Both the position numbers and the translations under genes were made by a program. 35,202 nucleotides of DNA, from positions 1 through 35,202 of the forward strand of contig CAIJXJ010000310.1 of assembly GCA_903824575.1 (NCBI GenBank), given 5' to 3'. Below the pieces are notes generated by a model. It saw only the letters and a program-made list of their open reading frames with translations. It had not been told where the DNA came from and did no database searches. Every line of letters starts with the position of its first letter. The stretch's first letter is position 1. Shown here piece after piece: positions 15,270 through 24,611 of this stretch. This DNA comes from an uncultured Methylobacillus sp. (GTDB taxonomy: Bacteria; Pseudomonadota; Gammaproteobacteria; Burkholderiales; Methylophilaceae).

Positions 15270-15979
15270 CAAATAAGATGTAACTGCGCCGACATTGCCT
15301 TCAATTCTTGCCTGACAGCCACATAATCAGGACACAACTTTCCTACCCAAGCCCAGAATTTGGCGCTGTGGTTCATCTCTTTCAGGTGCGCGAGTTCGTG
15401 TGCGACGACATAATGAATGATGTGCGGCGGGGCCTGGATTAATCGCCAGTTGAGGCGGATCTCGCCCCTCGAGTTGCAACTGCCCCAGCGTGTTTTGGCG
15501 CCCGACAGGAATAGCGGGGGTGCATCGACACCAAGTTTGGTTGAAAGGAGTTCGATGCGTCGGGAGAAATCTATTCTGGCCTGTTTGGCGTACCATTGTG
15601 CAACCTTGCGATGTACTGCCGCCGAGTCATCAGTCTTGGGGAATGCAAGGTAGAGCCTGGCGTTGTCGAATTCCACGGCGCGGGTCTTGATGTCTTGGTG
15701 CAGGCTAAGTTGGATGCCTTGTCCGAGGTATTGCAGGGTGATGCCGTCCTGCCAGGCAAAGGGTAGGGCGCGCTGCTGCAGTTCTTCAAGTTTTTTAAGG
15801 ATCCAGTCCGACTTGTCCTGTAGCAGGATTTCAACCGATTTTTGTGTAACGCGTTTTGGAATATGGACGGTGAGGCCCGCGCCATCGACGCGCAAGCCGA
15901 TGGTACGGCGTTTTGCGCTGACCTTGAGGGTGTAGGGGATGCGTTGGCCATTGGCAAATTGGAGTTGCCGTTCGTTCAT
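15269..15979 (-). CDS. YgjP-like zinc metallopeptidase (M48/DUF45)
   Basis: A 236-aa protein of the YgjP/SprT-like group (also called DUF45, WLM-like). It has the zinc-binding motif H194-E195-L-A-H198 followed by a third histidine, H204, in the context HELAHLKEMNHSAKFW. Such a layout is a gluzincin active site with the zinc bound by three His residues and Glu acting as base. A segment KTRWGSCNSRGEIRLNW before it is characteristic of the family and lies near the substrate groove. The protein is predicted cytosolic with no signal. It starts 4 nt inside the end of plsC, so it is the last regular gene of the glyQ-glyS-gmhB-plsC operon. The substrate is unknown; the family is sure and the active site is intact. 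Confidence 0.9.
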   Translation of the reverse strand: MNERQLQFANGQRIPYTLKVSAKRRTIGLRVDGAGLTVHIPKRVTQKSVEILLQDKSDWILKKLEELQQRALPFAWQDGITLQYLGQGIQLSLHQDIKTRAVEFDNARLYLAFPKTDDSAAVHRKVAQWYAKQARIDFSRRIELLSTKLGVDAPPLFLSGAKTRWGSCNSRGEIRLNWRLIQAPPHIIHYVVAHELAHLKEMNHSAKFWAWVGKLCPDYVAVRQELKAMSAQLHLI

Positions 15980-16686
15980 AGACTATTGAGTCTGGGCATT
16001 TCAGTTTCGATCCAGGTTTCTACCATTTTGTTGAGTGCATCTGCTTTCATTCCACTGGCATCGATGGGTGTACCGATACTGACGGTGATGACTCCGGGGC
16101 GCTTCAGCAAGCTGTTGCGTCTCCAGTATTCGCCGGCGTTGTGGGCGACCGGCACAACAGTCGCGCCGGTATGAGTGGCGAGCCAGGCGCCGCCAATATG
16201 ATATTTTCCGGTCTGCCCGGGCTGGACACGGGTGCCTTCAGGAAAGACGACAACAGACAGGCCTAGTTGCAGCCGGTCATGGCCTTGGGCAACTAGTTGT
16301 TTCAAGGCCTCGCGACCGGCCCCGCGGTCGATGGCGATGGATTTCAGCGCCCACAGCGCCCAGCCAAAAAATGGAATCAATAGCAGGGAACGTTTCATTA
16401 CCCAGATTTGCGGTGGAAATATCTCCTGGAAGGCGATGGTTTCCCATGCTGATTGGTGTTTTGCCAGGATGACGCAGGGTTGACTGGGGATGTTTTCCTG
16501 TCCGATGACACGGTAGCGCAGCTTGCAGGTCAAAGCCAGCCAGCGGCAAATGAGGCGTGCCCAGCCAGCGATGATGCGCGAGCGCCTGGGCGCTTTCATC
16601 GGAATCAGGAGCAGGGTGAGCAAGGCAAAGGGGATGATCATGATCCACATGCCGAGGTTAAAAAGAATGGACCGCAAACGCATCAT
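15976..16686 (-). CDS. plsC: 1-acyl-sn-glycerol-3-phosphate acyltransferase
   Basis: A 236-aa enzyme from ATG at 16686. An in-frame TTG at 16710 would add 8 residues and overlap gmhB. The second step of phospholipid synthesis is the transfer of an acyl group to lysophosphatidate, giving phosphatidate. An N-terminal hydrophobic segment (residues 10-30) anchors it to the inner membrane. The catalytic motif is H77-QSAW-E82, i.e. H-x4-E where many family members have H-x4-D. The second motif F148-PEGTR-153 binds the phosphate and is intact. The gene follows gmhB closely and its stop overlaps the next start by 4 nt. The E variant is seen in a subgroup of betaproteobacterial PlsC-like proteins that I recall, so it is probably functional. 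Confidence 0.88.
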   Translation of the reverse strand: MMRLRSILFNLGMWIMIIPFALLTLLLIPMKAPRRSRIIAGWARLICRWLALTCKLRYRVIGQENIPSQPCVILAKHQSAWETIAFQEIFPPQIWVMKRSLLLIPFFGWALWALKSIAIDRGAGREALKQLVAQGHDRLQLGLSVVVFPEGTRVQPGQTGKYHIGGAWLATHTGATVVPVAHNAGEYWRRNSLLKRPGVITVSIGTPIDASGMKADALNKMVETWIETEMPRLNSL

Positions 16687-16693
16687 GGACGTT

Positions 16694-17236
16694 TCAGGTT
16701 TTCTCGACAATGATGCGCTGCGCGGCCTCCATCAGGTCGGTGCAGATCCAGGTGTTTTCGGCCAGTCCGCCTTCCTTCAGGGTCTGTTCTCCTTTGCCAG
16801 TTAGTACCAGCACTGGTTGTGCGCCAAGCGCTGATCCGGCCTGCAGGTCGCGCAGCGAATCGCCGACCGATGGGATTCCTGCGAGGTCAGTGCCAAAGCG
16901 GCTGGAAATTTCTTCCAGCATGCCAGGCTTGGGTTTGCGGCAGTTGCAATTTGATTCTGCGGTGTGCGGGCAGTAGAACAGCGCATCGATGCGACCACCG
17001 AACTGACCCAGCGCACGGTGCATCTTGTCATGGATGGCATTGAGTGCGGCCATGTCAAGCAGGCCGCGTTCGATGCCGGACTGGTTGGTAGCGACCGCCA
17101 CGCGAAAGCCGGCCTGATGCAACATGGCGATGGCTTCCAGGCTGCCGGGGATGGGGAGCCATTCTTCAGGACTCTTGATGAATTTAGCGGAGTCGAAGTT
17201 GATGACGCCATCGCGGTCCAGAATGACGAGTTTCAT
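16694..17236 (-). CDS. gmhB: D-glycero-beta-D-manno-heptose-1,7-bisphosphate 7-phosphatase
   Basis: A 180-aa HAD-superfamily phosphatase of the LPS inner-core heptose pathway. It removes the 7-phosphate before nucleotide activation to ADP-heptose. The nucleophile motif is D7-R-D9-G10. The second motif ATNQSG is at residues 49-54. The zinc ligands typical of GmhB are C89-x-H91-x5-C97-x-C99, which separate it from histidinol phosphatase-like HADs. The final motif, GDSLRDLQAGSALG, is also complete. The start overlaps glyS by 4 nt (ATGA), so it is coupled to the glycyl-tRNA synthetase gene. Linking heptose synthesis, plsC and lnt in one stretch makes an envelope gene cluster. Confidence 0.95.
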   Translation of the reverse strand: MKLVILDRDGVINFDSAKFIKSPEEWLPIPGSLEAIAMLHQAGFRVAVATNQSGIERGLLDMAALNAIHDKMHRALGQFGGRIDALFYCPHTAESNCNCRKPKPGMLEEISSRFGTDLAGIPSVGDSLRDLQAGSALGAQPVLVLTGKGEQTLKEGGLAENTWICTDLMEAAQRIIVEKT

Positions 17237-19335
17237 GATGCCAGCCTGGACAAGTCAGCTACACGGTTCATCGTCTGGTGCAGCATGGCCAGCAGGCCCA
17301 GACGGTTCAAGCGCAGCGCGGGATCGTCGGCGTTGACCATGACATGGTCGAAGAATGCATCCACTGGCATGCGCAGGGTAGCCAGTTCCCTGAGTGATGC
17401 AGTGTAATCGCCGCTATCGAAGGCCTTGTCGGCGGCAGGTACGGTCCGCAGCAGCGCTTCATGCAGCGCTGTTTCTGCAGCCTCCTGGAATAGAGCGCTG
17501 TTGATGCTGGCTTTGACTGAACCTTCCACCTTCTTGAGTATGTTGCCGATGCGCTTGTTGGCCGCTGACAGGCTCTCGGCTTCCGGCAAGACTGAGAAGG
17601 CACGCACGGCTTCCACACGTTTGCCGATATCGGCTAGTAACTGTGGCCGGGGAGCTAGCACCGCATCGACTTGCTGCGGCGTGTAGCCTTGGTCACGCAG
17701 GCTGCCGGCCAGACGTTCAAAGATGAAATCCGGTAATGCTGTTCCGTTTACGTTGATCTTGTCGCTGAAGGCTTGGGTGCTCACGTCCAACAGCAGGTCG
17801 AGCGGCAGTGGCAGGGCGCGTTCGGTCAGCATGCGAATTACCCCCAGCGCATGACGACGTAATCCGAACGGATCCTTGTCGCCAGTAGGCGTCTGGCCAA
17901 TGCCGAACAGGCCAACCAGTGTTTCCAGTTTATCGGCCAGTGCCACCACGATGGCGGTCTGGTTGCGTGGCAGGCTGTCGCCAGCAAAGCGTGGCTTGTA
18001 GTGGTCCTCGATGGCATCGGCGATGTCATTTGACAGGCCGTCGTTCCTGGCGTAGTAGCCGCCCATGATGCCCTGCAGTTCGGGAAATTCGCCCACCATG
18101 TCGGTCAGGAGATCAGTCTTGGCTAGTTGCGCTGCGCTTGCTGCCGATGCTGCCAGCGATTCCCCTCCCAGTCGTTCGCCAATGGCACGGGCAATGGCGC
18201 ATACGCGTTTACTGCGTTCGCCTTGAGTGCCCAGTTTGTTGTGGTAGACCACTTTGTCGAGCCCATCGATGCGCGAGTCCAGGGTCTTTTTTCTGTCCTG
18301 GTCATAGAAGAACTTGGCATCTGCCAGGCGTGGACGCACTACGCGTTCGTTGCCACCAATGACAGCGCTGGGGTCCTGCGGGCTGATGTTTGCGACCAGC
18401 AGGAACTTGTTGGTCAATTTGTTCGAGGCATCCAGCAACGGAAAATACTTCTGGTTCGCCTTCATGGTCAGGATCAGACATTCCGCCGGTACCTCCAGAT
18501 AGATCTCTTCAAACTGGCCGGGCAGCACATTGGGGCGTTCGACCAGACCGGTGACTTCATCCAGTAGAGTCTCGTCATCGATCGGTTTGAGACCGAGGCT
18601 TTCAGCTACGCTATCGAGCTGCCGCACGATTTCGGCACGGCGGGCTTCAAAGCCGGCGATGACGGCGCCGTCATGCTCTAATTGATGCGCGTAACTGTCG
18701 GCGCTTTTAAGTATCACGGGGTGCTTGGCGGACTCGAAGCGATGGCCTTGTGTCATGTTGCAGGAGGCCAGTCCTAGCGCATGAACCGGCACCACGTCGC
18801 CGCCATGCAGTGCAACCAGGCCGTGTGCAGGACGCACGAAGTTGACGCTGCTCCAGCCGTCATCCAGTTGGTAAGTCATCACTTTCGGAATTGGTAGCTT
18901 AGCTAAAGCCTCATCCAGAGCCTTCTGCAGGCCGTCGGCAAGCTGTGCGCCTGGCATCACAATGTCCAGGAACAATGCCTCGGCCTTGCCGTCTTGTTCG
19001 CGCTTGAGGCCGGCAACGGCCGACTCGTCAGTGCCAAGGGCTGCCAGCTTTTTAATCAGAGCCGGCGTGGCTTGACCGTTGGCGTCCAGGCCAACGCTGG
19101 CAGGCATCAGCTTCTGTGCCACCTGCTTGTCTGCCGCCCGGGTCGCCACCTGTGTGATGTGTGCTGCCAGACGACGAGGTGATGCATAGGGTGTCACGGC
19201 GGCATCTGTTGCGGCAAGACCCTGTGCCTTGAGCGATTCAAACAGTGCGGTGGCAAACGCTTCCCCAAACTTTTTCAGCGCCTTGGGCGGCAGTTCTTCA
19301 ACGAACAGTTCGACGAGTAAATTTTTGGTGGTCAT
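17233..19335 (-). CDS. glyS: Glycine--tRNA ligase, beta subunit
   Basis: A 700-aa beta subunit of the heterotetrameric glycyl-tRNA synthetase. The N-terminal part starts with LLVELFVEELPPKALKKFGEAFA, a typical GlyS start. Central segments RFESAKHPVIL, GLVERPNVLPGQFEEIYLEVP and ECLILTMKANQKYFPL are strongly conserved. Its C-terminal part is a helical anticodon-binding-like domain (VNADDPALRLNRLGLLAML). This subunit binds tRNA-Gly; the alpha subunit carries the aminoacylation site. Length is as expected (about 690 aa). It lies 100 nt after glyQ with a dispersed palindromic repeat in the gap. Its end overlaps gmhB by 4 nt. No damage is seen. Confidence 0.97.
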   Translation of the reverse strand: MTTKNLLVELFVEELPPKALKKFGEAFATALFESLKAQGLAATDAAVTPYASPRRLAAHITQVATRAADKQVAQKLMPASVGLDANGQATPALIKKLAALGTDESAVAGLKREQDGKAEALFLDIVMPGAQLADGLQKALDEALAKLPIPKVMTYQLDDGWSSVNFVRPAHGLVALHGGDVVPVHALGLASCNMTQGHRFESAKHPVILKSADSYAHQLEHDGAVIAGFEARRAEIVRQLDSVAESLGLKPIDDETLLDEVTGLVERPNVLPGQFEEIYLEVPAECLILTMKANQKYFPLLDASNKLTNKFLLVANISPQDPSAVIGGNERVVRPRLADAKFFYDQDRKKTLDSRIDGLDKVVYHNKLGTQGERSKRVCAIARAIGERLGGESLAASAASAAQLAKTDLLTDMVGEFPELQGIMGGYYARNDGLSNDIADAIEDHYKPRFAGDSLPRNQTAIVVALADKLETLVGLFGIGQTPTGDKDPFGLRRHALGVIRMLTERALPLPLDLLLDVSTQAFSDKINVNGTALPDFIFERLAGSLRDQGYTPQQVDAVLAPRPQLLADIGKRVEAVRAFSVLPEAESLSAANKRIGNILKKVEGSVKASINSALFQEAAETALHEALLRTVPAADKAFDSGDYTASLRELATLRMPVDAFFDHVMVNADDPALRLNRLGLLAMLHQTMNRVADLSRLAS

Positions 19336-19347
19336 GGTGTTTCCGTC

Positions 19348-19367
19348 ATTCCCGCGCAGGCGGGAAT
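19348..19367. repeat. Palindromic dispersed repeat between glyQ and glyS
   Basis: ATTCCCGC at 19348-19355, loop GCAG, then GCGGGAAT at 19360-19367 form a perfect 8-bp palindrome. Sequences of this kind (CATTCCCGCGCAGGCGGGAATC type) are a familiar REP-like intergenic repeat in betaproteobacteria. It splits glyQ and glyS by 100 nt and could affect mRNA stability between them. Copy number in the genome is unknown. Confidence 0.8.
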
Positions 19368-19435
19368 CTAATAAAAGTAGCTGAGTGTAAAAATCTTGTC
19401 ACTCGGGATTCATTTGTTCAATGGACGCACTGGGC

Positions 19436-20371
19436 TCATGCAGCTTTCTTTTCAATCTGTGCCAATACTTCTTCGGCCCAGGCCTTTGGCGCCATCGGAA
19501 AGCCTAAGCGGGCGCGGCTGTCGAAATAGCTCTGAGCCACACTGCGGGCCAGGTTGCGGATGCGGCCGATATAGGCGGCGCGCTCGGTGACGGAAATGGC
19601 GCCGCGCGCATCCAGCAGATTGAAGCTGTGGGCAGCCTTCAGTACCTGTTCGTAAGCGGGTAGCGCCAGTTCGCTGGCAACCAGATGCTGCGACTGCTTC
19701 TCATGAGCCGCGAAAGCGGTGAGCAGGAACTCGACATCACTGTGCTCGAAGTTGTAACAGGATTGCTCAACCTCGTTCTGGTGGAATACGTCACCGTATT
19801 TGAGGTCAGGTGCGCCATTGACTCCTGAGGAATAGGTAAGGTCGTAGACGTTATCCACGCCTTGCAGGTACATGGCCAGACGCTCCAAGCCATAGGTGAT
19901 CTCGCCTGTAATCGGTTTGCAGTTGATGCCGCCGACCTGCTGGAAGTAGGTGAACTGGGTCACTTCCATGCCGTTCAGCCAAACTTCCCAGCCCAGGCCC
20001 CAAGCCCCTAGCGTTGGGTTCTCCCAGTCGTCCTCGACGAAGCGAATGTCATTCTTTTTCAAATCGAAGCCCAGCGCCTCCAGTGAGCCGATATAAAGCT
20101 CCAGAATATCGGCCGGGGCTGGTTTCAGAACAACCTGATATTGGTAATAGTGTTGCAGGCGGTTTGGGTTCTCGCCGTAGCGCCCGTCCTTCGGTCGGCG
20201 ACTCGGTTGCACATAGGCCGCCTTCCAGGGTTCGGGGCCAATGGCGCGCAGAAAGGTCGCTGTATGGCTGGTGCCGGCGCCCACCTCCATGTCGTAGGGT
20301 TGCAGCAGCGCGCAGCCCTGCTTGTCCCAGTACTGCTGGAGGGTGAGAATGATTTGCTGGAAGGTGAGCAT
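19436..20371 (-). CDS. glyQ: Glycine--tRNA ligase, alpha subunit
   Basis: A 311-aa class II synthetase subunit that carries the catalytic site for glycyl-adenylate and glycyl-tRNA formation, acting with GlyS. The start [20 protein letters not shown] is highly conserved, as is [17 protein letters not shown]. The segment [19 protein letters not shown] is the class II motif 2 region, and later [18 protein letters not shown] is motif 3. Length is normal (about 300 aa). Upstream, lnt ends only 35 nt away on the same strand, so the two are probably co-transcribed. No promoter is evident in that gap. Confidence 0.97.
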   Translation of the reverse strand: MLTFQQIILTLQQYWDKQGCALLQPYDMEVGAGTSHTATFLRAIGPEPWKAAYVQPSRRPKDGRYGENPNRLQHYYQYQVVLKPAPADILELYIGSLEALGFDLKKNDIRFVEDDWENPTLGAWGLGWEVWLNGMEVTQFTYFQQVGGINCKPITGEITYGLERLAMYLQGVDNVYDLTYSSGVNGAPDLKYGDVFHQNEVEQSCYNFEHSDVEFLLTAFAAHEKQSQHLVASELALPAYEQVLKAAHSFNLLDARGAISVTERAAYIGRIRNLARSVAQSYFDSRARLGFPMAPKAWAEEVLAQIEKKAA

Positions 20372-20406
20372 TGAATTGTTCTGGGAGTTGCGAAAAGGCG
20401 TTGATT

Positions 20407-21900
20407 TTACTTCTTTTTACGCATCCATAAAACCCCGAGGGTCAGGAACAGCAGCGAGATTACTGGCCAGTTGCCCCATCGCACATAAGGCGTAGTGCCG
20501 GTGTAGCCCTGGGCCATGCCGGTAAGCGCTGTGGTGGTGAAGTGTTGCGCCTCCCGGACGACGTCGCCATGGGGATTGATGATGGCAGTGGCGCCGGTAT
20601 TGGTCGCCCGCAACATCATGCGGCCGGTCTCCAGCGCGCGGGTCTGTGACATTTGTAGATGTTGGTGCGCGGCCAGAGAAGTGCCGAACCAGGCATCGTT
20701 GCTGGCATTGATCAGCAGGGTCGCTTCCGGTAACTGACGGATGATTTCTTCGCCGAAGACGTCTTCATAGCAGATATTGATGCCAATCTTTTGCCCGGCT
20801 AGTATGAGCGGGCGTTGATGAACGCCGCCGGAGGCGAGATCGGTCAGGGGGATGTTTAACAGGTCCTGATAGATCCAGCCTAGTGCGCTTTTGAATGGAA
20901 TGAATTCGCCGAAAGGCACCAGATGATCCTTGCGGTAGGCTTGGGACTTGGCCTCTCTCAGGCTCACCATGCTGTTGTAATAGTGATCGTTTTCAGTCTC
21001 GACGACTCCGCTAAGCACATCTCCGCCGGTTGCCTTGATCAGCGCCTGGCGGTAGTCTTCCGACAACTGGTTGCGCAGCATGGGTAACGCCGTTTCCGGC
21101 AACACCACCAGTTGTGCCGGATGTTTTTTGGCGAGATCGAGATAAGTTGTTAGCGTGCGCGCTACCTCCTCCGGCTGCCACTTCATGTCCTGTGGAATGT
21201 TGCCTTGCAGCAGGCTCACGCTGACGGGAGCGCCGACTGGTAGGCTCCACTCGATTCGTCCCAGCAGGCTGCCACTGACCCAGAACAGGAGTAAGGCCGT
21301 GAGGACTGGTCGACGGAAAGTGCCTTCGCTCCAGGTCGCGACCAGCGCGGCGACCTGTGCCGCAGCAAGGGAAACGCCAAATACGCCAAAAACAGGCGCA
21401 AATCCAGCCAGCGGGCTGTAGGGAACCTGCGAGTTGCCAATGGTCATCCACGGAAAGCCCGTGAAGATCCAGTTAAGGACCCATTCCATTAGCACCCAGG
21501 CAACGGGCATGGCGTAGAGTTTTGATTTTCCGAAGTGGGTACTTATCCAGCCGGCAGTGGCTGGAAACAGCGCAAGAAAAGCGCAAAGGGTGGTCGTGGC
21601 GAGGGCCGCCATAAGAATCGGCATGCCACCGAATACGTGCAGGCTGATATAGATCCAGGATACTCCCGCGCCGTAAAGTCCTAACCCGAAGCTGTAGCCA
21701 AGCAGGATGACTTGTCGGGGATTAGTGGCCTGCTGCCATAGCCGGAACAGGCCCGCCAACGCCAGGATGGCGGCCGGATAGAAATAAAAGGGTGCGTAGC
21801 CGGTGACGGCAAGCGCCCCCAGCAGAAATGCAACGATTCTGGGGTATTTTTTAAAGGCTGGCAGGGGGGTAATTTTTAGCATTGTTAGGTGAAGTATCAC
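20407..21900 (-). CDS. lnt: Apolipoprotein N-acyltransferase
   Basis: A 497-aa inner membrane enzyme that adds the third acyl chain to the N-terminal cysteine of lipoproteins, the last step in their maturation. The first 200 residues contain several membrane segments (for example [17 protein letters not shown] and [20 protein letters not shown]). A periplasmic nitrilase-like domain follows with the three catalytic residues in order: Glu in [12 protein letters not shown], Lys in [12 protein letters not shown], and Cys in [12 protein letters not shown] last membrane segment lies at the end ([15 protein letters not shown]). The start at 21900 is GTG, 4 nt after the previous gene, and an in-frame ATG lies at 21882. 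Either could be used. Many betaproteobacteria place lnt right after corC, but here other genes intervene. Confidence 0.96.
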   Translation of the reverse strand: MILHLTMLKITPLPAFKKYPRIVAFLLGALAVTGYAPFYFYPAAILALAGLFRLWQQATNPRQVILLGYSFGLGLYGAGVSWIYISLHVFGGMPILMAALATTTLCAFLALFPATAGWISTHFGKSKLYAMPVAWVLMEWVLNWIFTGFPWMTIGNSQVPYSPLAGFAPVFGVFGVSLAAAQVAALVATWSEGTFRRPVLTALLLFWVSGSLLGRIEWSLPVGAPVSVSLLQGNIPQDMKWQPEEVARTLTTYLDLAKKHPAQLVVLPETALPMLRNQLSEDYRQALIKATGGDVLSGVVETENDHYYNSMVSLREAKSQAYRKDHLVPFGEFIPFKSALGWIYQDLLNIPLTDLASGGVHQRPLILAGQKIGINICYEDVFGEEIIRQLPEATLLINASNDAWFGTSLAAHQHLQMSQTRALETGRMMLRATNTGATAIINPHGDVVREAQHFTTTALTGMAQGYTGTTPYVRWGNWPVISLLFLTLGVLWMRKKK

Positions 21901-21904
21901 CTAC

Positions 21905-22750
21905 TCAAGGGCTGACATGCACAGTCAAGCCCAATAGCCTGACGCGCGTCGCCAGTTGATCCATCCAGTTAGTCGACAAGCGTGATAGCCGGGGCGCTTC
22001 CGCCTGCATGGAAGGACGTGCCAGACCGTAAAGGTGAACGCCGGCGAGGTGCGGCGCCACGCGTGTCAATAATTCCAGCCAGGCACTGATTTCAGACTCC
22101 GAGGGTGGTGCGCCGTCCAGTGCGAAGACGCAGGTCTGCACCCAAGTCGGGCAGGCCAGACTACAGCCAAGCAGGCGCTTGATGATACTATTTGGTGTGA
22201 GCACCACATCGTTGATGTGTTTAACGCCAGCGCTGGTACCCGCATCGACCTTGAACCACACTTCGCCGTTGCAGCGTGCCAGGTGCTCAACGGCTGCAAG
22301 TACCTTGGGCCTGGCCATTTGGCTGCCATTGGTGATCAGGCGCAGCTTGATGTTGCCCGGCAAGTTGAAATCACGCATGGCATTCTCGACCAGGGCCACG
22401 GCCTGCGGGAATTCCTGGGCAGTGGTCGGTTCGCCGTTACCGGAGAAGGCGATGTCCTCCAGACCGGCACCAGTTGCCACGCGCAGATGCAGGAAATTGC
22501 CATGCAAAATGTCTCGCAGCAGCTGCCGCAGTTCCCGGTCCAGCAGATTGAGATCAATAGGTGGGGCCGATCCACGCGTGAGATCCGGCACTTGGCAGTA
22601 GATGCAGCGCCAGTTGCAAGCATTGTTCGGATTGAGATTGATGCCGATGGAAATGCCACTGGCACGGCGCGACAGCACCGGATAGACGTAGGTCATGCCG
22701 GCGCTGTCGCGGCTATGGTCGGCGGTGTTGAGAACTGGCGGAGAAGACAT
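21905..22750 (-). CDS. Radical SAM protein of unknown function
   Basis: A 281-aa radical SAM enzyme with the iron-sulfur cluster motif C45-x3-C49-x2-C52 (NACNWRCIYCQVPDLTRG). The following segments match the core barrel: IAFSGNGEPTTAQEFP (the SAM-binding GEPT strand), IKLRLITNGSQMARP and VWFKVDAG. It belongs to the group of short Fe-S oxidoreductases resembling COG0731 members, with no extra C-terminal cluster motif. The substrate is not known. The gene ends just before lnt and starts divergently from mscL, with 124 nt between them that must hold both promoters. Its location between corC and lnt suggests an envelope or translation-linked job, but this is only a guess. Confidence 0.85.
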   Translation of the reverse strand: MSSPPVLNTADHSRDSAGMTYVYPVLSRRASGISIGINLNPNNACNWRCIYCQVPDLTRGSAPPIDLNLLDRELRQLLRDILHGNFLHLRVATGAGLEDIAFSGNGEPTTAQEFPQAVALVENAMRDFNLPGNIKLRLITNGSQMARPKVLAAVEHLARCNGEVWFKVDAGTSAGVKHINDVVLTPNSIIKRLLGCSLACPTWVQTCVFALDGAPPSESEISAWLELLTRVAPHLAGVHLYGLARPSMQAEAPRLSRLSTNWMDQLATRVRLLGLTVHVSP

Positions 22751-22874
22751 GGTTTCTGGTCTGTAAGCCTATGGCGGGGGCAGGTGTAACCGTCAAATGC
22801 AGGGTAGCGCACCACAGTGCAAATGTTCGATTTTAAACCAGTATGCTTAAATCAGTATGCAAAGGGGGAGTGGT

Positions 22875-23306
22875 ATGAGTATCGCATCAGAATTCAAGGA
22901 GTTTGCGCTCAAGGGCAATGTGATGGATCTGGCGGTGGGCGTGATCATTGGTGCGGCCTTTGGCAAGATAGTCGACTCGCTGGTGGGCGATGTCATCATG
23001 CCGCTGGTGAGTCGCTTGCTGGGTGGCCTCGATTTTTCCAATAGCTTCGTCAAACTTGCTGAGGGACCGGTCAACGCGCCGCAAACTTACGCCGGCCTCA
23101 AGGCGGTCGGCGTACCGATGCTGGCCTATGGCAATTTCATTACCATCGTGCTGAACTTCATCATCCTGGCGTTCGTGATTTTTCTCATGGTCAAGCAGAT
23201 GAATCGCCTCAAGCATGCGACCCCGGCGGCAGCACCTGAGAACCCTGCGCCGACGACAGAGGACATTCTGCTGCTGCGCGAAATACGGGACGCCTTGAAG
23301 AAATAA
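22875..23306 (+). CDS. mscL: Large-conductance mechanosensitive channel
   Basis: A 143-aa inner membrane channel that opens under osmotic downshock. The start ATG at 22875 gives the canonical [31 protein letters not shown] strong ribosome binding site GGGGGAG (22864-22870) lies 4 nt before it, so I reject the upstream in-frame ATG at 22857. The first membrane helix is at about residues 17-40 and the second at about 75-98 ([20 protein letters not shown]). A short periplasmic loop lies between them, and a cytosolic helix ([13 protein letters not shown]) closes the protein. Length fits (about 136 aa in E. coli). It is the only plus-strand gene inside a minus-strand operon region, convergent to corC with a 5-nt gap. 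Confidence 0.97.
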   Translation: MSIASEFKEFALKGNVMDLAVGVIIGAAFGKIVDSLVGDVIMPLVSRLLGGLDFSNSFVKLAEGPVNAPQTYAGLKAVGVPMLAYGNFITIVLNFIILAFVIFLMVKQMNRLKHATPAAAPENPAPTTEDILLLREIRDALKK

Positions 23307-23311
23307 AATGC

Positions 23312-24157
23312 TTAGTCGGTGGTTTCTGCAGCTGCCTGTGGCAGCTGTTCCACCAGCAGGGAGTGTACTCGCCGGCTGTCTGCTCGCAGGATGGTGAATT
23401 TGAAGCCGTCGAAGCTCACCTGTTCGCCGCGTTTTGGCAAGTGACCAAACTTGTTCACCACCAGACCACCGACGGTTGAGAATTCCTCGTCGCTGAAGGA
23501 CGTTCCCAGACGCTCGTTAAAATCCTCGATCTCGGTCAGCGCCTTGGTGCGATAGTGGCCGTTGCTGTCAACAATAATATTGTCTTCGGTTTCGTCGAAG
23601 TCATATTCATCTTCGATATCGCCGACGATCTGTTCCAGCACATCCTCGATGGTCACCATGCCCGCCACGCCGCCATACTCATCGACCACCACGGCGATAT
23701 GGTTGCGGTTGCTGCGGAAATCCTTCAGTAGTACGTTGAGGCGTTTCGATTCCGGGATGAAAATGGCCGGGCGCAGCATGTCGCGCACGTTGAAATCTTC
23801 GCCAGCGTAGTAGCGCAACAAATCTTTGGCCAGCAGGATGCCAATGACGTCATCCTTGTTTTCGTCGATCACCGGGAAGCGCGAGTGAGCGGTCTCGATG
23901 ACGAAAGGGATGAATTTTTCCGCAGGGTCTGTGATGTCGATCACGTCCATTTGCGAGCGCGGGATCATGATGTCGCGCACCTGCATTTCGGAGACTTGCA
24001 TCACCCCCTCGATCATCGCCAGCGCGTCGGCATCCAGCAGATTTTTTTCGTAAGAGGCGTGCAGCAATTCGATCAGTTGCTCGCGGTCTTCCGGTTCGCG
24101 CAGCAACAAGTGGGACAGGCGTTCCAGCCAGGAAGATTTACTACTGTCATCCGCCAT
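23312..24157 (-). CDS. corC: CorC/HlyC family CBS-domain protein
   Basis: A 281-aa soluble protein of the HlyC/CorC family, from ATG at 24157 ([19 protein letters not shown]); a longer frame reaching 24196 is less likely. It carries the N-terminal segment [24 protein letters not shown], then two CBS domains ([15 protein letters not shown] and [25 protein letters not shown]). The C-terminal CorC/HlyC domain ends with [23 protein letters not shown], thought to help gate ion efflux. CorC is linked to magnesium and cobalt export, and it usually sits directly after ybeY. Its start overlaps ybeY by 11 nt, so the two are translationally coupled. The C-terminal region convergently abuts mscL. Confidence 0.93.
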   Translation of the reverse strand: MADDSSKSSWLERLSHLLLREPEDREQLIELLHASYEKNLLDADALAMIEGVMQVSEMQVRDIMIPRSQMDVIDITDPAEKFIPFVIETAHSRFPVIDENKDDVIGILLAKDLLRYYAGEDFNVRDMLRPAIFIPESKRLNVLLKDFRSNRNHIAVVVDEYGGVAGMVTIEDVLEQIVGDIEDEYDFDETEDNIIVDSNGHYRTKALTEIEDFNERLGTSFSDEEFSTVGGLVVNKFGHLPKRGEQVSFDGFKFTILRADSRRVHSLLVEQLPQAAAETTD

Positions 24158-24611
24158 GAGGGATGGCTTCCTTTTCAATGAGATAGGGGTCAGCATACCC
24201 CAGTTTGAGCATGATTTGGGATTCCAGCGTTTCCATCAGCTCGGCATCACTGTCAATTTCATGATCATGGCCTTGCAGATGAAGCACGCCATGCACAGTC
24301 AGATGGGCATAGTGGGCCTCGAGAGCGATGCCTTGCTCGGCAGCCTCGCGCTCGACCACCGCTGCGCACAGTACGATGTCGCCCAACAGTCTAGGTTCCT
24401 GCATCAGCGGGAAGGTGAGCACGTTGGTCGCGTAGTCCTTGTTGCGCCAGGTGTTGTTCAGTGCCCGGCCTTCGCTAGAATCGACCAGGCGGATGGTGAC
24501 CTCGGCATCCCGGGCTAAAGCAGCCTGTGCCCAACGCTTGAACTGGTAGCGGCTGGGGACGGTTTGCGGTCGTGTGGCGTATTGCACGGCCAGGTTGAAC
24601 CTGGGTTTCAT
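24147..24611 (-). CDS. ybeY: Endoribonuclease YbeY (rRNA maturation factor)
   Basis: A 154-aa single-domain metalloprotein, required for 16S rRNA 3' end maturation and ribosome quality control. The zinc site H107-x3-H111-x5-H117 is present in the context [11 protein letters not shown]. The conserved segment [18 protein letters not shown] (about residues 52-69) and [15 protein letters not shown] also match the family. Length is normal. The start ATG at 24611 overlaps the phoH stop by 4 nt. It is the third gene of the conserved block miaB-phoH-ybeY-corC, in which RNA modification, an ATPase and rRNA maturation are linked. Confidence 0.96.
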   Translation of the reverse strand: MKPRFNLAVQYATRPQTVPSRYQFKRWAQAALARDAEVTIRLVDSSEGRALNNTWRNKDYATNVLTFPLMQEPRLLGDIVLCAAVVEREAAEQGIALEAHYAHLTVHGVLHLQGHDHEIDSDAELMETLESQIMLKLGYADPYLIEKEAIPHGG

